Below are positions 12,901 to 20,800 of a DNA stretch of 25,340 nt, in pieces. The notes beneath the pieces are model-generated. The model was not told where the DNA came from. It was given only the letters and a program-made list of their open reading frames with translations, and did not search any database. Where the stretch lies: IMG/VR virus record IMGVR_UViG_3300025585_000152, positions 1 through 25,340 of that record; one strand, given 5' to 3'. The DNA comes from a virus. The position numbers were made by a program, and so were the translations under genes. Every line of letters starts with the position of its first letter. The first letter of the stretch is position 1.

Positions 12901-13183
12901 CGGGAGACGGGGCCGACCATTTGCACTGCGTCGTGCCCCACTTCTGCAATCTGGAATAACGGTCCCGCTGAAGTTCGAACAGTTGGATTTGATTGAGCCA
13001 GATAGCCATGGCTTGGGATTGGTTCAGGGTCTTCTGCCTGATTTCAGGTAACGGCTGCGGCCTCACCAGAAGCTCGCCCGGTGGGGTCGGGCAGCGTTGG
13101 GGGGCGACGGGCTTAGGCGTAGCGCAGCCCGCCAGCAGAAGGGCCGTGAAAGCCAGCAGGCTATTCCTTATTGGTCGGGCCAT
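12884..13183 (-). CDS. Rz1: Rz1-like outer-membrane spanin lipoprotein
   Basis: A 99-aa protein. It starts MARPIRNSLLAFTALLLAGC: a basic N-terminus, a hydrophobic core and the lipobox L-A-G-C with cysteine C20, followed by a proline-rich stretch (TPKPVAPQRCPTPPGELLVRPQPLPE), as in o-spanins. Signal peptidase II processing would leave about 80 residues in the periplasm, anchored to the outer membrane by lipid. It overlaps the 3' end of the Rz-like gene by 23 bases in another frame, the usual spanin layout. Together with Rz it would fuse inner and outer membranes at the last step of lysis of a Gram-negative host. Confidence 0.82.
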   Translation of the reverse strand: MARPIRNSLLAFTALLLAGCATPKPVAPQRCPTPPGELLVRPQPLPEIRQKTLNQSQAMAIWLNQIQLFELQRDRYSRLQKWGTTQCKWSAPSPVRLEN

Positions 13184-13526
13184 GGCCTGCTGCTCGGTTC
13201 AATATCCCCACCGCTTCCTCGGGGAAGTCGCAGTCTGGGTTGTTGTTCAGTTTCACCTGCTCTTGAAGGTCCGCAATCTGAGCCTTCAGTTCGGCTTCCT
13301 TCTGCTCAATCTCGGCTGACTGATTCGTGCGCTCCTGATCTGCTTCGCGCTCCGCGTCCTGCTTTGCCTTGAGGGCAGCATTGGCTTCAGCAAGTTCGGT
13401 CTTGAGACGGGCCGCTTCGATTGAGTCAGCCCGCCATGAGGCGACCTGAAACCCGGCCACGAGCAGGGCGAGTGCTGCTACCCCCGCACCGCTCCACTTC
13501 AGCCAGGAAGGCAGAAGGCTAGTCAC
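13161..13526 (-). CDS. Rz: Rz-like inner-membrane spanin
   Basis: A 121-aa protein. The GTG at 13526 is chosen because it overlaps the TGA of the holin-like gene (GTGA); longer versions of the frame run into that gene. A transmembrane helix spans about residues 12-30 (SGAGVAALALLVAGFQVAS), followed by a long charged coiled coil (about 33-95, rich in Ala, Glu, Gln and Lys), the layout of i-spanins, with one N-terminal membrane helix and a periplasmic rod. The C-terminus (PDCDFPEEAVGILNRA) includes a cysteine that could form a disulfide. It partners the overlapping Rz1 gene. Confidence 0.82.
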   Translation of the reverse strand: MTSLLPSWLKWSGAGVAALALLVAGFQVASWRADSIEAARLKTELAEANAALKAKQDAEREADQERTNQSAEIEQKEAELKAQIADLQEQVKLNNNPDCDFPEEAVGILNRAAGHGPTNKE

Positions 13527-14188
13527 GCTTGGTCCGTTACCGGGGCCGTGGCCGGAACCACCTGCCTCGGCTTGCGTGGGGCCTTGCCCGGCGTGTTCGC
13601 CATGAAGCCCTGCGCCGCCTGTTCGTGCTGGATTTGGAGCGGGACCGGAAGGTGCGTCTCGACCCAATCAATCACGCCGTTCTCGTTCGTATCCACCCAC
13701 TTGATGACTTCCGGGTATTGGGACGCGAGAAAGCCCACCGCATACTGAAGAATCTGCGGCTTGACGTGGACGTTCTGGAGGTCCGAATAGCTGTAGCCGG
13801 TCTTCGTCAGGGCGTAATTCAGGGCCTTGTCGACCGCCTGCCTTGCGTACCCTTCCATCTGAATGTCCTTGGTGATGTCGTCCAGCTTGATACGGCCTGC
13901 CGTCAGCTTGGAAATCTGGGCGGCCAGCCATGCCAGACCGGCCGTGACTACCGCCAGCAGGGCCGCTGAAAGCGTGTCCTGAAGCAGCTTGAAGAAGGGC
14001 GAGAAGTCCGCTCCGCCTTCCTCGGCAGCGGGTGCCGGGGCCGGGCTCACAGTCGGCTGCGTAACTTGGGATTCGACAATTACGGCGGGCTCGACGGCTT
14101 CCTGTGGAGAAGGCTGGGCGTGGGCAATGACTGCGGAAGCGGGAATGGCTGCTACCAGCAGGGCCACAAAAGCGAGTTTGCGAAGCAT
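13523..14188 (-). CDS. Holin-like membrane protein with EF-hand loop
   Basis: A 221-aa protein. It begins with a signal peptide (MLRKLAFVALLVAAIPASAV, likely cleavage after AHA about residue 24), then a proline/alanine linker, a transmembrane helix at about 72-93 (TLSAALLAVVTAGLAWLAAQI), and a helical domain (EGYARQAVDKALNYALTKTG ... ILQYAVGFLASQYPEVIKWV) reminiscent of the LLH-type phage holin family. Residues 166-177 (D-T-N-E-N-G-V-I-D-W-V-E) fit a canonical EF-hand calcium loop. It precedes the spanin pair and lies in the lysis region, so a holin or holin-regulating role is likely but unproven. A putative ribosome-binding site AAGGAA lies about 9-10 bases upstream. Confidence 0.6.
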   Translation of the reverse strand: MLRKLAFVALLVAAIPASAVIAHAQPSPQEAVEPAVIVESQVTQPTVSPAPAPAAEEGGADFSPFFKLLQDTLSAALLAVVTAGLAWLAAQISKLTAGRIKLDDITKDIQMEGYARQAVDKALNYALTKTGYSYSDLQNVHVKPQILQYAVGFLASQYPEVIKWVDTNENGVIDWVETHLPVPLQIQHEQAAQGFMANTPGKAPRKPRQVVPATAPVTDQA

Positions 14189-14222
14189 GGGGCGGGGTTC
14201 CTTTTGCTTTCCCTCGATAGAG

Positions 14223-14302
14223 TGCGCGGCAGTCGGGGGAATGTCTGGTCCCGCTGGGACAGGAGGGAACGCTGGGTCAGGACCGACAACAACTGCCGCG
14301 CA
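14223..14302 (-). other. Structured intergenic element, possible RNA three-way junction
   Basis: An 11-bp perfect inverted repeat, TGCGCGGCAGT (14223-14233) and ACTGCCGCGCA (14292-14302), encloses 58 bases that contain GTCCC-GCT-GGGAC (14248-14260) and GGTC-AG-GACC (14275-14284). On RNA this could fold as an outer stem with one or two inner hairpins. No U-run follows, so it does not look like a terminator; it is not a tRNA. It occupies most of the 144-base gap upstream of the holin-like gene. Confidence 0.4.
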
Positions 14303-14332
14303 GGGAATGCCTACCCCGCACCTGACTCGCGC

Positions 14333-14542
14333 TCAGTCCACCTCAAGTTGCATTGTCTTCGAAGCAGCAACGCCGATTCCATACAGGTGGTCGTCCAGTT
14401 CCGTGCCGGACTTCCCCCGCGAGGTAATGAACACCTCAAAGGGGATCGTCCATTCCCCCGTGTGGTCCTGCTTGAAGCCGACCGACACCGCGAACGGTCC
14501 CACCTGATTCGTGATTGTCAGTCTGCGGGTGGGGATGGTCAC
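14333..14542 (-). CDS. Hypothetical small protein
   Basis: A 69-aa protein. The GTG at 14542 overlaps the stop of the preceding gene (GTGA), and longer forms would lie inside that gene. It is beta-rich: MTIPTRRLTITNQVGPFAVSV, then GEWTIPFEVFITSRGKSGTEL and HLYGIGVAASKTMQLEVD. It looks like a compact beta protein; no family is recognised. It is the last gene before the structured gap. The residue pattern resembles a small virion or tail accessory protein, but this is only an impression. Confidence 0.55.
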   Translation of the reverse strand: MTIPTRRLTITNQVGPFAVSVGFKQDHTGEWTIPFEVFITSRGKSGTELDDHLYGIGVAASKTMQLEVD

Positions 14543-14799
14543 TTCTTGACAACCTTCAGTTTCGTTTCCTCGGCAACCCGCCCCATGATCCACTGAAACT
14601 GGGACTCCTGGTACGTCAGGGTTTCTGCCTTGTGGGGCGCGTCATGCTGGTGGATGACGCGGAATATCTCGGAGCGCAGCAGGGTTTCAGCGACGATGGG
14701 GTTCGCCTTCATGAGCGCGGCCCATGTCGGCAGGTCCTCCACGTTCAACTCAATGACGTCGCCCTTGGCTTCTTCGGCTTCTTCCGGTTCGTCAGTCAT
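14539..14799 (-). CDS. Hypothetical acidic protein
   Basis: An 86-aa protein with ATG at 14799, overlapping the metallophosphoesterase stop by eight bases. It is acidic at the N-terminus (MTDEPEEAEEAKGDVIELNV), then helical (LPTWAALMKANPIVAETLLR, SEIFRVIHQHDA, SQFQWIMGRVAEETKLKVV). No family is recognised. Overlap on both sides puts it in the same transcript as the metallophosphoesterase. Confidence 0.6.
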   Translation of the reverse strand: MTDEPEEAEEAKGDVIELNVEDLPTWAALMKANPIVAETLLRSEIFRVIHQHDAPHKAETLTYQESQFQWIMGRVAEETKLKVVKK

Positions 14800-16072
14800 G
14801 GTCAACCCTCAGTCGTCTGATGGTGGTCAAGCCCCACTTGGGATGGGTCCAAAACATGGTCTGCGTCGGGGGCTCGGGCTCGGCCCGCAATTCGTTCTTG
14901 GCGTACTCTGAGAACCCTGCGAGACACCCATTCGCAATGCCGTTCGGCAGGTCCATGGCGCAGTGGAAATGGCCGGTGAGGACGTAGTTCACGGGCTTGC
15001 CCATGCGGGCGAATTGCTGCCGGACCTTTTGGATACCTCGGGCAATGGTCGCGGCAGGTCCCACGAAGCCTTGCCCACCTCTGGAACCTATCCGGTCCCC
15101 ATGGGTGAGGAGGTAGGCCGTGTCGAATACGGTGTAATAGGCGTCGCCACTCGGAGGCGTGAAGAACTTCACCCGCTTCTCACCCTTGGCCGAAAAGTAT
15201 TTCTCAATCGTCCAGATGCAAAGCTGGTCATAGGACAAAGCCACATAACGCTTGGCCCGTGGCTTGAAGGTGGTTCTGTCATGGTTCCCCGGAACCGAAT
15301 AGACGGTGAGTTCGGGAACCGCTTTAAGCAATTCCTCAATGCCCTTTATCTCTTCCTCGGCCACAAGCTGCGTCTGCTCAACGCAGGTAAGGGACTGGGT
15401 TTCAGCAAGGTCCGCATGAATTGAGCCGCTGATGGCGTCCCCGCCCCGGAGGTACACGAAGCCGGGATACCTCATCAGCGGGTCTTCCCGCTCCAACATT
15501 CGGATGGATGTGCGAATGAGTCTGCGATACCGCTCCTGGAATATCTCGGGGCTGTAGCGGTTCGGGTACTCCAGTTCCTCTTCGCGAATCACCTCCCCGC
15601 ATTGATAGTCGGACGTGAACAGGGTGGGGATTTCAGGGTGTGAGCCTTCAGACTTGAACCGCCTCGTCTGCCAAGACGGGATGTTCAACTGACCGGAGGC
15701 AAGGCCGAAGACCGACTTCTTGATGTCCTCAATCTGGGATGTGTACTTGAGGGCCTCGTTAAGCTGCTTCCTCAAGTCCTCGATTTGGTTCCGGGTGCGG
15801 ACGCTATCCGGCGTCTTCGCCTCAATCGCTCCCAGCTTCGTCGTGTCCTTGTACAGCCCCCAGTTCACTGCGGGGTAGTTCAGCGTCTTCGCCCGCGCCA
15901 CGCTGCTTTGCAGGCTGGTCGGACTGATACCAAGTGACGTTGCCGCCATTCGGATAGCGCCCATCCCGTGCTTGCCGTGGCTGCCGGGAGGTGGGTAGCC
16001 CTTGCGTAACGCTTCCTCAATCTGGGCCTTGCGCTTCTTCCAGACTTCCTTACTGAGCGTTGCCGTTGGCAT
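14792..16072 (-). CDS. Calcineurin-like metallophosphoesterase with N-terminal HTH-like region
   Basis: A 426-aa protein. Residues 1-62 look like a DNA-binding module (IRMAATSLGISPTSLQSSVARA), followed by a coiled segment (residues about 88-118). The catalytic domain shows the metallophosphoesterase motifs in order: SDYQCGE (D155), LRGGDAIS (GD 211-212), SVPGNHDR (GNHD 262-265), LLTHGDRIG (H324) and LTGHFHC (GHFH 367-370). These bind two metal ions and hydrolyse phosphoester bonds; substrates in phages are largely unknown (DNA ends, cyclic nucleotides or cell-wall phosphates are possible). The first motif has D-x-Q in place of the usual D-x-H. The gene lies between the PAS-protein and holin-like genes in the lysis region. 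Confidence 0.88.
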   Translation of the reverse strand: MPTATLSKEVWKKRKAQIEEALRKGYPPPGSHGKHGMGAIRMAATSLGISPTSLQSSVARAKTLNYPAVNWGLYKDTTKLGAIEAKTPDSVRTRNQIEDLRKQLNEALKYTSQIEDIKKSVFGLASGQLNIPSWQTRRFKSEGSHPEIPTLFTSDYQCGEVIREEELEYPNRYSPEIFQERYRRLIRTSIRMLEREDPLMRYPGFVYLRGGDAISGSIHADLAETQSLTCVEQTQLVAEEEIKGIEELLKAVPELTVYSVPGNHDRTTFKPRAKRYVALSYDQLCIWTIEKYFSAKGEKRVKFFTPPSGDAYYTVFDTAYLLTHGDRIGSRGGQGFVGPAATIARGIQKVRQQFARMGKPVNYVLTGHFHCAMDLPNGIANGCLAGFSEYAKNELRAEPEPPTQTMFWTHPKWGLTTIRRLRVDHD

Positions 16073-16075
16073 AAA

Positions 16076-16117
16076 TCACCAACACGCGCGAGCGGGAAAG
16101 TTCAGGCATGAATGCAT
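16076..16117 (-). CDS. Possible 13-aa upstream peptide
   Basis: ATG at 16117 preceded by GAGGTGAAGCC encodes MHSCLNFPARACW, then TGA three bases before the metallophosphoesterase ATG at 16072. The ribosome-binding site is good and the spacing suggests translational coupling, so it may be a leader peptide. A chance open frame of this length is common. Bases 16118-16150 hold nothing else I can name. Confidence 0.25.
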   Translation of the reverse strand: MHSCLNFPARACW

Positions 16118-16150
16118 GGCTTCACCTCTGAATTGTCACGAGCGGTAAAT

Positions 16151-16798
16151 TCATGTGACTGGGGTTACGCGCGTATAACGTCCAACATATCCAACAACTT
16201 CACCGGAATTCTTGATGACTGGAGATGCGGCAGCCTTGACTGCGTACCGCTTCCCGCTTCGGGACTGCACAGTGAATTCAGATTCAAAAGCCCTCTTGCG
16301 TGCTGCGGCGTCCACCCATTCCGAATAAACACGGGCACGATCCGAAGGCAGCACGAAGTTCTCCCACCCTGCCCCTATCAGTTCAGCCGGGGTGCGCTCC
16401 GCGAGGGATGTATATTCCAGATTGACACGGGTGCAGTTGCCCTCGGCGTCCGTGTGCCATACGGGACCGGCGGCGAGGATTTCAGCAGCCTGGAATTGAT
16501 ACGCGCGGATTTCCTCAAGGGACGAAACAACAACCTTGATTTGAGCCGCATTGTCCTTCGACTCCTTGGCACTCTCTGAAACAAGGTCGAATATGCTGCT
16601 GCCGCCGTTCGGCCTCAGTTGCTTCTGTATATCCTGAAGCCCGGACACAAGGGTATTGTGCGTCTCAATAACCTTGTTGAATTGCTTGGTCGTTAACATC
16701 ACTCGCCTAACCGCCCATGCCACGCCGGATGTTGCGAGCGCCCCCAGCCCAACGGCTGCTTGGGCGCTTTCAAAAAACGACAAATCGAACGCGACCAT
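16151..16798 (-). CDS. Membrane-anchored PAS-domain protein
   Basis: A 215-aa protein. An N-terminal hydrophobic helix at about residues 13-34 (QAAVGLGALATSGVAWAVRRV) is followed by a helical linker (about 37-104, including FNKVIETHNTLVSGLQDIQK and AAQIKVVVSSLEEIRAYQ), then a PAS fold (about 105-211): ILAAGPVWHTDAEGNCTRVN, LAERTPAELIGAGWENFVLP, SDRARVYSEWVD, FTVQSRSGKRYAVKAAASPV and GEVVGYVGRYT. PAS domains sense ligands, redox state or light and usually pair with an output domain; none is present here. The gene lies between the endolysin and the metallophosphoesterase. Whether it senses a lysis cue or is a structural membrane protein cannot be told. Confidence 0.8.
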   Translation of the reverse strand: MVAFDLSFFESAQAAVGLGALATSGVAWAVRRVMLTTKQFNKVIETHNTLVSGLQDIQKQLRPNGGSSIFDLVSESAKESKDNAAQIKVVVSSLEEIRAYQFQAAEILAAGPVWHTDAEGNCTRVNLEYTSLAERTPAELIGAGWENFVLPSDRARVYSEWVDAAARKRAFESEFTVQSRSGKRYAVKAAASPVIKNSGEVVGYVGRYTRVTPVT

Positions 16799-16806
16799 GT
16801 TTCAAC

Positions 16807-17313
16807 TCAATCCTCCCTGTTACTCATTGGACCGGAGGAAACTGAAGGAATCGGACCTACCCATTCAGGAATGATTGTCTGACTCGCGGGCCAGCGCAGG
16901 GACACAATGCGGTCGATTGAAAAGTCAGCCACGGACACGCTGTCCGACTGGTTCCCGCCGATGATGCGGATTAACCTTTTCGCCCTGTCGCTGGAGAGGT
17001 AAAATCCTACGTGTCCCTGCCATGCCGTGGGCGGGCGGGAGAGAACAACGACGCAGCCAAGGACGGGACTTAGAAGCTTCCGCCCATATGCCTCATAGGA
17101 ACGCGCATTCGCCTTGCCGGATGTCGGCTGATTGGCCCTTGCGAGCATTGCCCCGACGAATGCCGCACACCACGGAACTTCGTCCTGTCCGTCTGCAACG
17201 TTCGTTAGCCCGGCGTCATTCCAATACTTGATGATCTTGGGGTTGTCGGGAGCGCCGGGGAATTCCTTCGTTCCGATCTCAGAGCGCGCGTAAGTCAGCC
17301 AAAGCGGTTCCAT
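16807..17313 (-). CDS. Endolysin, CHAP/NlpC-P60-like (TIGR02594 type)
   Basis: A 168-aa protein. The ATG at 17313 is one base after the TGA of the upstream gene; longer starts would overlap that gene. The sequence YARSEIGTKEFPG ... NPKIIKYWNDAG ... DEVPWCAAFVGAMLARAN ... ARSYEAYGRKL ... GCVVVLSR ... WQGHVGFY ... IIGGNQSDSVSV is typical of the TIGR02594 family of phage cell-wall hydrolases. The catalytic cysteine should be C49 (WCAAF), the histidine H101 (GHVGF), and N121 a third residue (GGNQ). It has no signal peptide, so it would need the holin to reach peptidoglycan. The tail protein genes lie upstream, and the PAS protein and lysis genes follow. Confidence 0.88.
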   Translation of the reverse strand: MEPLWLTYARSEIGTKEFPGAPDNPKIIKYWNDAGLTNVADGQDEVPWCAAFVGAMLARANQPTSGKANARSYEAYGRKLLSPVLGCVVVLSRPPTAWQGHVGFYLSSDRAKRLIRIIGGNQSDSVSVADFSIDRIVSLRWPASQTIIPEWVGPIPSVSSGPMSNRED

Positions 17314-17314
17314 G

Positions 17315-17866
17315 TCAGCCCCATTCCAATGCGATGTAGCCATTCTGGGCCATGGTCACGCCCAGCCCACCGCTACCGCCGATTTCAATGAGGTCTTGCC
17401 CGTCACCACCGGCAAGCCCTGCCGCCCCTGGCGTTCCATCTCCGGGGTTCGCAATTTCACCGGCCCCACCGTCAACATTGATCGCACCGCCTGAAGCGGT
17501 CCCGCCCGCACCCGCGAGAACCTTGAAGCCACCCCCAGCCGAAAGGGAAATGGCAACACCGTTCAGAGTGCCGGTGAGTGTGGAAGCCTGCCCATTCGCA
17601 TTGGCAACCGCAGAGCCCACGCTAAGGGTCAAACTTGTTCCCCACTCAGACGCCAGAATGTCGGACGAAAAGAAAACGAACGCCCCGCCGTTGCCCCCAT
17701 CGTCCCAATCAAGTCCGGTTCCCGCGTCGTAATACTGCCTGCCCGCCCCACCCGCGCCCTGAACCCATGCGGCAAATGACGTCGCGCCATCCGGCACCGG
17801 AACCGAGCCAGAAAACCCGGCCTCGTAAATCCCCCGCCCGCGAATGAAGCCGATGATATTAGACAT
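17315..17866 (-). CDS. Glycine-rich tail protein
   Basis: A 183-aa protein with about a quarter glycine. It starts MSNIIGFIRGRGIYEAGFSG and ends NGYIALEWG. The centre (WVQGAGGAGRQYYDAGTG, LSAGGGFKVLAGAGGTASGG, GDGTPGAAGLAGGDGQD) resembles the glycine-rich, polyglycine-II-like domains found at the ends of phage tail fibres or in receptor-binding tips. It follows the long fibre gene by only four bases and precedes the endolysin, so it may be a distal fibre subunit or tip adhesin. No enzymatic motif is seen. Confidence 0.65.
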   Translation of the reverse strand: MSNIIGFIRGRGIYEAGFSGSVPVPDGATSFAAWVQGAGGAGRQYYDAGTGLDWDDGGNGGAFVFFSSDILASEWGTSLTLSVGSAVANANGQASTLTGTLNGVAISLSAGGGFKVLAGAGGTASGGAINVDGGAGEIANPGDGTPGAAGLAGGDGQDLIEIGGSGGLGVTMAQNGYIALEWG

Positions 17867-17870
17867 GGGA

Positions 17871-20800
17871 CTAGGTTCCCGTCCTGTAGCCGGTCACGTA
17901 GACCTTCCACCCGAGAACGGTGGCGGTTGTCGTTGCGATTGCAGTGGACGATGAGCAGAAAATGCCAACGATGGAACCGGCTGTCACAGCGGCAGAGGAT
18001 GGGTTTATCGACCCCGCACCCGTGATGTTTCCGCTTGATGTCTGGCATGTAGCCGCCAAGCAGGATGTTCCACCAACAACACCCGTGGTTGCGCTGGTCG
18101 CCTCTGAGCAGCCGATACGAACATCAGTCACCAGATTGAAGGATGAACTGTTGAGGGCAAAGGACTGATGCACGCCCGTGATGACGAAATCATAAGGGAA
18201 GTACATGCTTTGTTTCGCGGCCAAGGTTGTTCCAATAGCCGTGTTCGATTGCGTCAACTCGCTGTTGATCTGGAAAACAAACGTGGTGAGCGGGCGGACT
18301 GTATTGACTTGAATCTTCTTTGCTTCGTTGGCTGAAGCGTCATAGGACAGGAGGAAGTCCGTCGCACCATCCGGGGCTGTGTCGGTCGTGAGGTTCCGCA
18401 ATCCGCGCAAAAGCTGTTCAGTCGTGACCGAGCCCGCCCGGCTGCCGGACGCTGCTGACACGTCATAAAGCGGAAAGAGGTCATTGCTTGCCGGGGCTTG
18501 CCCAAGCGTGACGCCGCCACCAAAAAGGTTCTCGGAAGTGATCCTTGAAACCGTCCCGCCATTGGAAGCGAAGATGTCAAGTGACCCCGTGTGGGTCGTT
18601 ACCGCCGAGACCCCGGTTGCCGTCAGGGCGACGGAGATGTTCCCCCCTGCTCCCGCGTCTGTCAGGGCAATCCCGGTTCCGGCTGTAAGGTATCTCTCGG
18701 CGCTCAGGTCGGTATCTGCTGTGCCACCCACAAGGACATAGCGGGAAGTGGTAGGAGCCCCGCCGCCCCCACCACCACCCGACCCCCAACGGAGCCCGGT
18801 TGCCTGCGTACTATCCGCAAGCAAGGCTTGTCCGTCAGTACCTACAGCCAGCACATCCCACGTCGCACCCGTGGAAACAATGATGTTTCCCTTTGTCGTG
18901 GCGAGGGCGGCAAGCTGGTCTAAGTTCGTGTCCCATGCCTGGACGTCCTGCCCAATCTTGACGCCAAGATTTGTCCGGGCGTTCGCATAGGTGGATGACC
19001 CGAGGAAGGAGAAGATGTCAGCAGAGGACGTGATTTCCTCAACGTCACCCGCAAGGGCCGTCTGCCTGCCAAGCAGCCTATACTGAGCGGACACGTTCTG
19101 AATCTTGGCGTAGGTAACAGCATCATCTGCGATACCTGCGGTGGCAATCGTACCAAATCCAATCGTGGACCCTGATTCGCGAAGGACTGCCCCGCTTGCT
19201 GCCGTGGCCGCTATATCCGCCACGTTGCCCGTCGAGTTCGCCGAGCGCCCAATGACGGTCAAGGCTGCGCCCTGACGAAGCGAGGAGTTCCCGACCGAGT
19301 TGGCAACGATGTTGGCTTTCGCCTGCCCACCCGTTGCCCAGTCCCATGAAATTGTAGTGGTGTCAGTTACAACACGCTCAGCAGACAGGCCCGCATCAGC
19401 AGTCCGCACGAGATAGTCAACCGTGGTCGGCGCGCCCGACCCGCCAGAGCCCGCCGCCCACTTCATGCCTGCGGCCTGAGTGCTATCCGCTGTAAGCAGC
19501 CAGCCATCCGTGCCTACCGTCAGCGACGTCCAAGACGAGCCGTCGCCAACAATGATGTTACCCTTTGTTGGGGTGAGGGCCGCGATCTGGTCAAGGTTCG
19601 CATCCCATGCCTGAACATTCGTCCCGACAACGAGGCTCAGGTTCGTGCGGGCTGCTGAATAGTCGGCAGAGCCCAGCAGGCTGACCATATTGGCAGAGGT
19701 TGTAATCTCTTCCGCGTCACCCGCACCGACTGACGTTCGCCCGAGAATGCGATATTGGGCGGAGATGTTCTGAAGCTTGGCATATGTTACCGCGTCATCA
19801 GCAATGCCCGCCGTCGCGACGGTGCCAAATCCAATTGTTGACCCGGACTCGCGAAGGACGGCCCCGGTTGCGGCAGTGGCTGAAATGTCGGCCACGTTCC
19901 CGGTCGAATTTGCAGAGCGTCCGACAAGGGAAAGCGCCGCCGATTGACGGAGATAGGTATTGCCAATGGAGTTCGTGACAATATCGGCTTTTGCCTGTCC
20001 GGCTGTGCCCCAGTCCCAGGATATGCGGGCGGTGTCTGTAACCACGCGCTCAACGCTCAATGAGCCGTTCGCCGTTCTGACAAGGTAGTCAGCATCAGTT
20101 GGCGCACCGCCCCCGCCACCGCCCGCGACAGTCGCCCATACACCGTCCCCACGCAGATACTTCCCGTCATCCCCGGCTGCGGGCTGGGGGACGATGCCAG
20201 CAGCACCAGCGACAGAAGGGGTTGCCCCCGTAAAGCTCGGGAGGATGGCGACAACTTGGGTCCCGGTCAGGTCCGTGGGGTCGCCCGTGCCTGCTCCAGA
20301 CGCGCGGCCCTTCACGGTCGCCTGCGCCATGTCAGCGAGGAGGGTATTCGTCACGCTGTTCGCTGAAAGGCTAGCACTCTCGATCTGGCTGAGCGTGTTC
20401 GTGGATACCGTGGGCTGTCCATTGCTATCGAAGCCAAGGACTTTGTTGGCGCGGCTGATTGCGGACGGGAGTTCAGACAGAGCCGGGTCCGTCCGCTTCG
20501 CGCGCATGACGCGATCAAGGGCGTCCGCCGCGTATTGCTGCGCCTGATAAATCTTGTCCAGCCCGCCTTCCAGCGTGGCCGGGACTATGGTTCCACCGGA
20601 GGTAAGGTCTACAGTCTGGACCGCAGGAACATTCCGAATGATGTGGACTTCCTGCGCAGATGTGGGGGCAGTCACGAAGGTAATCGTGGCAGAGGAGTAA
20701 CCCCCTGTCCCCGAGTCAGCCACGCCCGACCATGTGTAATCTGTCGGGGTGGTCTTGACGCTTTCCGCACCCGTCGCAATCGTTCGCACAATGACGGTCA

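Noticed and set aside
14223-14302. A tRNA gene in the late-region gap
   Set aside because: The 11-bp closing stem and the inner arms do not fit tRNA arm lengths, and no CCA end, T-loop or anticodon arm could be placed.
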